Positions 57,864-64,000 of a DNA stretch of 64,000 nt are shown here, one piece after another. Position 1 is the stretch's first letter; every line of letters begins with the position of its first letter. The position numbers and the translations under genes were made by a program. The notes under the pieces were generated by a model that did not search any database, had not been told where the DNA came from, and saw only the letters and a list, made by a program, of their open reading frames with translations. Source of the DNA: Trebonia sp964581815 (GTDB lineage Bacteria > Actinomycetota > Actinomycetes > Streptosporangiales > Streptosporangiaceae); assembly GCA_964581815.1 (NCBI GenBank), contig CAZORE010000021.1, forward strand, positions 12,279-76,278. Reading direction: 5' to 3'.

Positions 57864-59075
57864 GTGGTGTCTCAGGCGAGCCGGCTGGCCGATGTCCGTT
57901 ATGACATTCGCGGACCGGTGCTACGGCGAGCTCGTGAGCTTGAGGCGGCCGGGCACGAGATCATCAAGCTGAACATCGGCAACCCGGCCTCGTTCGGGCT
58001 GTTCACCCCGGACGCGGTGCTCCTCCGGGTCACCGCGTCGATCGCGGACTCGCAGGGGTACAGCGACGCGCGCGGCATCACGCCGGCCCGGGAGGCGGTG
58101 GCCAGGTACTTCGGCGCCCGGCTCGGCGTTACCGGGGTGACGCCGGACGACGTGTACCTCGGCAACGGCGTCTCCGAGCTGATCGTGATGTCGCTGCAGG
58201 CGCTGCTCAACCCCGGCGACGAGGTCCTCGTCCCGTCCCCCGACTACCCGCTGTGGACCGGCGCGGTGAACCTTGGCGGCGGGCGGGCGGTGCACTACCG
58301 GTGCGCCGAGGAGCTGGACTGGAACCCGGACGTCGAGCACGTCGAGTCGCTGGTCACCCCCCGCACCAGGGCCCTGGTGATCATCAACCCGAATAACCCG
58401 ACCGGGGCCGTCTACTCGCGCGAGACCCTGATCGCGCTGCTCGACGTGGCCAGGCGGCACGAGTTGCTCGTCCTGGCCGACGAGATCTACGACCAGATCC
58501 TGTTTGACGGCGCGGTGCACCACTGCGCCGCGTCCCTGGCTCCCGACCTGCCGGTGCTCACCCTCGGCGGCATGTCGAAGACCTACCGGCTGGCCGGCTT
58601 CCGCTCGGGGTGGCTGGTCGTCTCCGGCCCGCGCGAGCCGGTCGCCGAGTACCGCGAGGGCCTTGAGCTGCTCGCCAACATGCGGATGTGCCCGAACGTC
58701 CCGGCGCAGCACGCGATACCCGCCGCGCTCGACGGCGGCATCGACATCACGCCGCTGCTGCTGCCCGGCGGCCGGCTGCGCGACCAGCGGGACGCCGCCT
58801 GGGCGCAGCTGACGGCGATACCCGGCGTCGACTGCTACCGGCCGGCCGGGGCGCTCTACCTGTTCCCCCGGCTCAGCCCCGACGCGCACAAGATCGTCGA
58901 CGACCAGCGGATGTGCATCGACCTGCTGGAGCAGCAGCACGTGCTGCTGACGCACGGCACCGGGTTCAACCTGCCGTCCACCGACCACATCCGGGTGGTG
59001 TTCCTCGCCCCGGTCGAGGTGCTGTCCGACGCGATCACCCGGCTCGGCGAGTTCCTGGCGACGTATCGTCAGTAG
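57864..59075 (+). CDS. Pyridoxal-phosphate aminotransferase (AlaA-like)
   Basis: A 403-residue class I/II aminotransferase. HEIIKLNIGNPASFGLFTPDAV, YSDARGITPAREAVARYF, IIINPNNPTGAVYSRETL, VLADEIYDQILFDG and the PLP-lysine motif GGMSKTYRLAGFRSGWLVV are visible. The sequence is close to alanine/valine-pyruvate aminotransferase AlaA (YfbQ). GTG start. Substrate choice between alanine and other amino acids is inferred. Confidence 0.93.
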   Translation: MVSQASRLADVRYDIRGPVLRRARELEAAGHEIIKLNIGNPASFGLFTPDAVLLRVTASIADSQGYSDARGITPAREAVARYFGARLGVTGVTPDDVYLGNGVSELIVMSLQALLNPGDEVLVPSPDYPLWTGAVNLGGGRAVHYRCAEELDWNPDVEHVESLVTPRTRALVIINPNNPTGAVYSRETLIALLDVARRHELLVLADEIYDQILFDGAVHHCAASLAPDLPVLTLGGMSKTYRLAGFRSGWLVVSGPREPVAEYREGLELLANMRMCPNVPAQHAIPAALDGGIDITPLLLPGGRLRDQRDAAWAQLTAIPGVDCYRPAGALYLFPRLSPDAHKIVDDQRMCIDLLEQQHVLLTHGTGFNLPSTDHIRVVFLAPVEVLSDAITRLGEFLATYRQ

Positions 59076-59121
59076 GCAGCCTGCGCGGGCAGTTGACTCT
59101 CCCCCAGGGGGAACGCTTCAA

Positions 59122-60376
59122 GTGGATGGCGTGAAGCTGCTGACGATCGGCGAGTTCGCTCGCCTGGCCCGGCTGTCGCAGAAGGCCCTGCGGCTGTACG
59201 ACGAGCTCGGGCTGCTGCGGCCGTTCCGGGTTGACGAGTGGTCCGGCTACCGGTATTACGCGCCGTCCCAGCTGGAACGGGCACGCCTGGTGGCGTGGCT
59301 GCGCCGCGCGGGGATGCCGCTCGCCCAGATCGGCGCCGTGCTCGGTGCCCCGCCGGCCGAGGCCGCCGCGCTGGTGACCGCCTTCCTGCGGGTGACCGAG
59401 GCCGAATTCGCCGAACGTCAGCGGCTTGCTCAGTTCCTCATCAGTTACCTCCGTGAGGGAGCAACCGCCATGCCAGATCCCGCTACGCCCGTACCGTCAT
59501 CCTCCCCGGCGCCGGGGCCCGTCGGCCCGCCGCTCGCCATCCGCTACGCCGCCGCGTCCGACGCCGGCCTGATCAGGGAGCGCAACCAGGACGTGGGCTA
59601 CGCCGGCCCGCGGCTGTTCGCCGTGGCCGACGGGTTCGGCCCGGCCGGCGAGCGGGTAAGCGCCACCACCGTCGACGCGCTGCGCCGCCTGGAGTCGGAG
59701 CCGGTGCTCCAGGGTCCCTTGGTGGCCGCCGGGCCCGCCTCGCCAGAGGCGCTGGGGTCGCCCGCGCCCGCGTGGTCGCCCGTGGTGGTGCCCGCCGACC
59801 TGCTCAACGTGCTGTCCGACGTGCTGTCCGACGCGAGCGCGTCGGTGCGCTCGATCGTGGAGTCCGACCCGGACCTGGCGGGCAGCGGGTCGACGCTCAC
59901 CGCGATGCTGCTGTCCGGCTCACGGCTCGCGCTGGTGCACATCGGCGACACGCGCGCCTACCTGTTCCGCGACGGCGGCCTGTTCCAGCTCACCCACGAC
60001 CACTCGGTGGCCCAGTCGATGATCGACGCGGGCCGGCTGACGCCTGAGGAGGCGATGTCGCACCCGCAGCGTTCCCTGCTGCTGCGGGCAGTCGGCGCGT
60101 CCGCCGCGGAGATGGCGCGGTCCGGGCTGCCGGAAGAGCAGGCGCGGATGGCCGGCACGGCGGACCTGTCGCTGCTCGACGCCCAACCCGGCGACCGGTA
60201 CCTGATCACCTCGGACGGCCTGACCAACGTGGTGCCCGACTCGGTGATCAGGCAGACGCTGTCGGCCGCGGACCTGTCACCCACGGAGGTCATCCGGCGG
60301 CTCATCACCCTCGCCAACGAGGCCGGCGGCCCGGACAACATCGCCCTCGCCCTCGCCGACATCGTCGAGGCCGCCT
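59122..60376 (+). CDS. MerR-type DNA-binding domain fused to a PP2C phosphatase, 3' end in gap
   Basis: At least 418 residues. Residues about 5-75 are a MerR winged helix (LLTIGEFARLARLSQKALRLYDELGLLRPFRVDEWSGYRYYAPSQLERARLVAWLRRAGMPLAQIGAVLG). After a Pro/Ser linker comes a PPM/PP2C phosphatase: AASDAGLIRERNQD, FAVADGFGPAGE, GSGSTLTAMLLSGSRLALVHIGDTRAYLFRDGGLFQLTHDHS, GDRYLITSDGLTNVV, GGPDNIALALADI. In the metal site, the usual DGMGG reads DGFGP. The frame enters the second N-gap just where PP2C domains end. GTG 59122; GTG 59131 is also possible. Confidence 0.87.
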
Positions 60377-60476
60377 NNNNNNNNNNNNNNNNNNNNNNNN
60401 NNNNNNNNNNNNNNNNNNNNNNNNNNNNNNNNNNNNNNNNNNNNNNNNNNNNNNNNNNNNNNNNNNNNNNNNNNNN
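60377..60476. other. Assembly gap (100 N)
   Basis: Placeholder gap. Its flanks are not duplicated. It must hide the end of the MerR-PP2C gene and the first hundred or so codons of a DUF1697 gene, so the real distance is probably several hundred bases. Confidence 0.9.
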
Positions 60477-60753
60477 CCGGCGGGTGCACGCCGTCGTGCT
60501 CAGCGAGCCGCCCTGGCCGGAGCTCGAGGTCAAGCTGGACGCCGCGCGCGCCAAGTCCGCCAAGGCCGGCGGGACCGACGAGGTGCTCGCGGTCGGACGC
60601 ACGCTCTACCTGCACACGCCGGACGGCTACGGGCGCAGCGTGCTCGCCGAGGCCCTGCTGCGCGTGGTCAGCTCGCCGAAGTCGGGCGCGACCGGCACGG
60701 CGCGGAACTGGGCGACGATGACCAAGCTGCTCGAACTGTGCGACGCCACTTAG
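60477..60753 (+). CDS. DUF1697 protein, 5' end in gap
   Basis: The visible C-terminal 91 residues, HAVVLSEPPWPELEVKLDAARAKSAKAGGTDEVLAVGRTLYLHTPDGYGRSVLAEALLRVVSSPKSGATGTARNWATMTKLLELCD, match the DUF1697 end (YLH-PDGYGRS-L, T-RNW-T--KLLEL). The family has no established function. The N-terminal half is missing. Confidence 0.8.
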
Positions 60754-60821
60754 GGCAGCAGCAACTCTCAGAGCCCGCCCGCGTCCGGGCTGCGCAGGCC
60801 ATGCCGGGTAGAGTCACGCAG

Positions 60822-61571
60822 GTGAGGCGTGCTGTTCTTGTTACCGGCGGGTCGCGCGGGATCGGGGCCGCGATCGCGCTGTCATTCGCGGAGCGCGGGG
60901 ACCGGGTGGCGGTGCATTACCGGGACGCCGTCGACGCGGCGGACGCGGTGCGGGACTCGCTGCCCGGCACCGGGCACCTGACCGTCCAGGCCGACCTGGC
61001 CGACGCCGCGGCGGTCGCTGCGATGGTCGACGATGCCGCGGGCCGGCTCGGCGGGCTCGACGTCCTCGTCAACAACGCGGGGATCTACGTCGGGCACCCG
61101 GTGACCGACACCTCGTACGAGGACTGGCAGGCGGCCTGGGAGGCCACGCTCGGCGTGAACCTCTTCGGCGCGGCGAACGCGACCTGGTGCGCGGTGCGGC
61201 ACATGATCGCGGGTGCCCGCGGCGGGAAGATCGTCAACATCGGGTCGCGCGGCGCCTACCGGGGCGAGCCGGCCCACCCGGCGTACGGGGCGAGCAAGGC
61301 GGGACTGCACGCGCTCGGGCAGTCCCTCGCGGTGGCACTGGCGCCGCACGGCATCACCGTCACCTCGGTCGCCCCCGGCTACGTGGTCACGGACATGACC
61401 GCCGAGGAACTCGGGACGCCGGCAGGCGACGCGATCCGCGCCCAGTCGCCATTCAACCGGGTCGCCACCGCCGCGGAGGTCGCGGCGGCCGTCGTCTACC
61501 TGGCCTCACCGGAAGCCGAATGGGCGAGCGGCGCCGTGCTCGACCTCAACGGCGCCTCCTACCTGCGCTAA
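60822..61571 (+). CDS. Short-chain dehydrogenase/reductase (FabG-like)
   Basis: A 249-residue SDR oxidoreductase: VLVTGGSRGIGAAIALSFAERG (NAD(P) loop), VLVNNAGIY, the catalytic Ser in IVNIGSRGAYRG, YGASKAGLHALGQSLA with Tyr-xxx-Lys, and ASPEAEWASGAVLDLNGASYLR. Probably a 3-oxoacyl reductase or related enzyme. GTG 60822 lies seven bases after TAGAGT, indicating a leaderless start; ATG 60801 is an in-frame alternative. Confidence 0.92.
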   Translation: MRRAVLVTGGSRGIGAAIALSFAERGDRVAVHYRDAVDAADAVRDSLPGTGHLTVQADLADAAAVAAMVDDAAGRLGGLDVLVNNAGIYVGHPVTDTSYEDWQAAWEATLGVNLFGAANATWCAVRHMIAGARGGKIVNIGSRGAYRGEPAHPAYGASKAGLHALGQSLAVALAPHGITVTSVAPGYVVTDMTAEELGTPAGDAIRAQSPFNRVATAAEVAAAVVYLASPEAEWASGAVLDLNGASYLR

Positions 61572-61589
61572 GAGCCGCGTCGGGCCCGC

Positions 61590-61635
61590 TCAGCCCGGGT
61601 CGGGCAGGTCGACGGGGTAGGTGACCTCGATCTCC
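61590..61635 (-). CDS. C-terminal fragment of a minus-strand gene running into the gap
   Basis: The last 15 codons before the TGA at 61590-61592 read EIEVTYPVDLPDPG. The rest is in the third N-gap. Too short to assign. No matching start appears on the far side of the gap, so the gene lies wholly within the missing DNA. Confidence 0.35.
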
Positions 61636-61735
61636 NNNNNNNNNNNNNNNNNNNNNNNNNNNNNNNNNNNNNNNNNNNNNNNNNNNNNNNNNNNNNNNNN
61701 NNNNNNNNNNNNNNNNNNNNNNNNNNNNNNNNNNN
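61636..61735. other. Assembly gap (100 N)
   Basis: Placeholder gap between a truncated minus-strand frame and an AT-richer repeat; true length unknown. Confidence 0.9.
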
Positions 61736-61746
61736 CGCCGCCGGTA

Positions 61747-61767
61747 GGGTAATCGGTAATGGGTAAT
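61747..61767. repeat. Three 7-bp direct repeats
   Basis: GGGTAAT, CGGTAAT and GGGTAAT follow each other directly at the right edge of the gap, within an AT-richer stretch (61736-61800) that may be a promoter or operator region for the DUF3291 gene or for the gene in the gap. Confidence 0.6.
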
Positions 61768-61847
61768 TGTGCCTTTTGGTACTTAGGGAATGAGTGCCTG
61801 GCACTGCCCGCCGCGCGGCCCCCGATGGCGCCCGTACAGGAGGCACA

Positions 61848-62372
61848 GTGGAAGACTCGTCGCACGTGCTCGCGCAGGTGAACATCGGGCGGCTGGTGGC
61901 GCCGCTCGACAGCCCGCAGCTCGCGGACTTCGTGGCCTGGCTCGACCCGGTGAACGCGGTCGCGGACAGCGCGCCCGGGTTCGTCTGGCGGCTGCAGACC
62001 GAGGACGGCGACGCCACCGCGCTGCGCGCGTTCGAAGACGACGCGGAGGGCGCCGACGGCGGCATCCTCATCAACATGTCCGTCTGGGAGTCGGTCGAGG
62101 CGCTCGCCGCGTTCGTGTACGGCGACGCGCACCGCGAGGTGCTGCGCCGGCGCCGTGAGTGGTTCGATCGGCTGACGGACCTGTACGCCACGGCCTGGTG
62201 GATACCGCGCGGGCACATCCCGGCCATCGCCGAGGCCGAGGACCGGCTGCGGCACCTGCGCCGCCACGGCCCGACGCCGTACGCCTTCACGCTCAAGGTC
62301 CACTTCCCGCCGCCGGACAGCGCGGACGCCGGGCCGCTGCTCAGCCCGGACGACTGGGCCTGCACGGTCTAA
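61848..62372 (+). CDS. DUF3291-type hypothetical protein
   Basis: A 174-residue protein: VLAQVNIGRLVAPLDSPQLADFVAWLDPVNAVADSAPGFVWRLQTEDGDATALRAF, NMSVWESVEALAAFVYGDAHREVLRRRREWFDRL, and ATAWWIPRGHIPAIAEAEDRLRHLRRHGPTPYAFTLKVHFP. This is the pattern of the DUF3291 dimeric-barrel family, of unknown function. GTG 61848 follows AGGAGG. Confidence 0.82.
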   Translation: MEDSSHVLAQVNIGRLVAPLDSPQLADFVAWLDPVNAVADSAPGFVWRLQTEDGDATALRAFEDDAEGADGGILINMSVWESVEALAAFVYGDAHREVLRRRREWFDRLTDLYATAWWIPRGHIPAIAEAEDRLRHLRRHGPTPYAFTLKVHFPPPDSADAGPLLSPDDWACTV

Positions 62373-62509
62373 GAACGGCCGCGGGTACGGGTTGCCTGCC
62401 CCCGTTCTGACTGGCGGTCTTCTCGTTGTGGGCTCGCACCAGCGGCGCGGGAGGCGTTCGGTCGCGGCGCACCATTGCCAGCGCCCTGATGCCCTGTAAC
62501 GCTGCGAAT

Positions 62510-63499
62510 GTGACCGATGATGCTGTCATCCCCTCGTTTGACGCGCTTCCCCGGCTTCCCGGCTCTGGAGTACAGCACGCGTGGGACGTGTGGGGCCGCG
62601 GCGACAATCTCGGCACGCTGAACCGGCTCACCGGCCCGGTGGTCGCGGCGGCGGCGAGCGGCGTGCGGACCGGCGAGCGGGTCGGGGTGTCGCTGCCGCT
62701 CGGGCTGCCCGACCCGCCGTTCTTCGGCAGGAAGGGGTTCAGGCACAGCTTCGAGGCCATGGCTCCTGGCGTCTGGGACGACTGGGTGGACGGGTTCTAC
62801 CTGCAGTGCTCGACGCAATGGGACGGTCTGCGGCACATCGGGTCGCCCGACGGCTGGTACGGCGGCTGGCGGGACCAGCCGTCCGCCGACCTTGAGCCAC
62901 TCGGCATCCACCACTGGGCGCAGCGGGGCATCATCGGGCGGGGCGTGCTCGCCGACATGGCGTCGTTCTTCTCCGGCGGCGCGGGCGCACAGTACAGGCT
63001 CACGCGGCCAGGCGGTTACGACCCGTTCACCAGGGTGGCGATCGGCCCGGACGACCTCGCCGCCGCGCTGGCGGCGCAGGGCACCGAACTGCGGCCGGGT
63101 GACATCCTGTGCGTGCGGACCGGGTGGGTCGACAAGTACCTGGCGCTGGAGGCGGCCTCGCGCGCGGCGTTCGCCGACGGCATGCAGGACGTGCGCGGTT
63201 ACCACTCCGCCGGGCTGGACGCCAGCGAGGGGATAGCGCGCTTCTTGTGGGACTCCGGCGTCGCGGCGGTCGCGGTGGACAACCCGGCGGTCGAGGTGAC
63301 ACCGGGCGACCCGTCCGTCGGGTTCCTGCACGGGCGCCTCATCCCCGGCCTCGGGATGGCGATCGGCGAGCTGTTCTCGTTCGGCGCGCTCGCCGCGGCG
63401 TGCGCCCGGATGAGCCGGCACGAGTTCCTGTTCGTGTCCGTGCCGCTCAACGTGACCGGGGCGATCGGCTCGCCCGGTAATGCGGTCGCGGTCTTTTAG
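62510..63499 (+). CDS. Cyclase-family metal hydrolase (kynurenine-formamidase-like)
   Basis: A 329-residue protein of the putative cyclase family. The metal-binding region reads QCSTQWDGLRHIGSPDGWYGG, a known variant of the HxGTHxDxxxH motif, and VAAVAVDNPAVEVTPGD with FLHGRLIPGLGMAIGELF resembles the C-terminal ligand region. Family members hydrolyse cyclic amides or lactones. GTG 62510 is preferred; in-frame ATGs upstream are possible. It is followed after 32 bp by a SnoaL-like gene. Confidence 0.88.
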   Translation: MTDDAVIPSFDALPRLPGSGVQHAWDVWGRGDNLGTLNRLTGPVVAAAASGVRTGERVGVSLPLGLPDPPFFGRKGFRHSFEAMAPGVWDDWVDGFYLQCSTQWDGLRHIGSPDGWYGGWRDQPSADLEPLGIHHWAQRGIIGRGVLADMASFFSGGAGAQYRLTRPGGYDPFTRVAIGPDDLAAALAAQGTELRPGDILCVRTGWVDKYLALEAASRAAFADGMQDVRGYHSAGLDASEGIARFLWDSGVAAVAVDNPAVEVTPGDPSVGFLHGRLIPGLGMAIGELFSFGALAAACARMSRHEFLFVSVPLNVTGAIGSPGNAVAVF

Positions 63500-63531
63500 T
63501 TCACTCGATCAGGTGAGATCAGGAGGTCAGC

Positions 63532-63993
63532 ATGTCCGACCCCAAGGATGTGGTGCGGCGGTTCTTCGACGCCCTCGGCACCGGCGACTTCGCGGCGATC
63601 GGCGAGTTCTTCACCGACGACTCGGTATGGCAGGTCAACGACGTGGCGCGCGGGCTGCCGGCCCAGCGGGGGCGGAAGGGGATCATCGACGACTTCCTCC
63701 AGCCGATCCGTGAGGGGCTGTTCGAGCCGGGCGACCCCAAGATCGAGATCCGCCGGCTGATCGGCGAAGGCGACTGGGTGGTAGCCGAGACCACGGGCCG
63801 CGGCGCGCTGCTGAACGGCAGCCACTACGAGAACGAGTACGTCTTCGTCATCCAGGTGGCGGGCGACACCGTGCGGTTCCTGCGCGAGTACATGGATTCC
63901 GACTACGCGCACTCGGTCTCCGCGGGCGCGGGCGGGGCCGGCGGCGCGGAGGGGCACGTCTCCGAGACGCTTAAGCGGCTCGGGCACGACTGA
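63532..63993 (+). CDS. SnoaL-like / limonene-epoxide-hydrolase-like (NTF2 fold) protein
   Basis: A 153-residue NTF2-fold protein: PKDVVRRFFDALGTGDFAAIGEFFTDDSVWQVNDVARGLPAQRGRKGIIDDFLQPI ... EIRRLIGEGDWVVAETTGRGALLNGSHYENEYVFVIQVAGDTVRFLREYMDSDYA. Resembles limonene-1,2-epoxide hydrolase and ketosteroid-isomerase relatives. AGGAGGTC precedes the ATG. Probably in one transcript with the cyclase-family gene. Confidence 0.88.
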   Translation: MSDPKDVVRRFFDALGTGDFAAIGEFFTDDSVWQVNDVARGLPAQRGRKGIIDDFLQPIREGLFEPGDPKIEIRRLIGEGDWVVAETTGRGALLNGSHYENEYVFVIQVAGDTVRFLREYMDSDYAHSVSAGAGGAGGAEGHVSETLKRLGHD

Positions 63994-64000
63994 CGCCGAT

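Overview
The window is very GC-rich, has GTG/TTG starts, TGATG/ATGA gene overlaps, probable leaderless promoters and typical actinobacterial families (TlyA-NadK-RecN block, RskA anti-sigma, deazaflavin-type nitroreductase, Rv1733c-like protein, DevR/DosR regulator). It therefore comes from an actinobacterium, probably a soil or sediment lineage outside the well-studied genera. Three runs of exactly 100 N mark scaffold joins. No rRNA, tRNA, CRISPR array or insertion sequence was recognised.

Layout. 1-4.0 kb: the end of a VWA (CoxE-like) protein, a secreted esterase divergent from a MarR regulator, and an ABC-2 exporter. 4.1-7.0 kb (minus): phosphoglycerate mutase, class I aldolase, enolase. 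7.4-19.0 kb (plus): a GltD-like flavoprotein, single-chain pyruvate:ferredoxin oxidoreductase (NifJ), a dihydroorotate-dehydrogenase-like protein and a group 3b NAD(P)-linked [NiFe] hydrogenase (HyhB, cyclic-nucleotide-binding protein, HyhG, HyhS, HyhL), then a P-loop protein. 19.3-20.5 kb: a Tat-exported GH10 xylanase behind a row of TTCGAA operators. 20.7-25.8 kb: hydrogenase maturation protease, a PII-like protein, a phosphofructokinase with pyrophosphate-type signature residues, and pyruvate phosphate dikinase. 26-45 kb: P-type ATPase, two DosS-like sensor kinases, a DosR orthologue, alcohol dehydrogenase, Hsp20, two CBS-BON proteins, an Rv1733c-like membrane protein, GAPDH, three universal stress proteins, a deazaflavin nitroreductase, a TetR regulator, a CoA-transferase/hydrolase and a PNPOx-like protein. 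44.8-48.8 kb: Bax-inhibitor-like protein, ECF sigma/anti-sigma pair and a DUF4331 cluster. 49-64 kb: mostly housekeeping genes (recN, nadK, tlyA, cutA, purC, an aminotransferase) plus a MerR-PP2C fusion and assorted enzymes.

How it fits together. From about 4 to 45 kb the content resembles the mycobacterial hypoxia (DosR) regulon fused to a fermentation pathway. A 14-bp motif of the form RGGNCC-WW-GGNCCY, the core architecture of the DosR box, recurs in front of these genes: between the glycolytic and the PFOR/hydrogenase operons, before ppdK, the P-type ATPase, gap, the kinases, the PNPOx-like gene and dosR itself. I infer an oxygen/redox-controlled programme. Glycolysis, with PPi-saving steps at PFK and PPDK, would feed PFOR; reduced ferredoxin and NAD(P)H would be vented as H2 by the 3b hydrogenase; and acetyl-CoA would leave as acetate or ethanol. 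The individual families are known. The arrangement of all of them in one locus with a shared operator is the most notable thing here.
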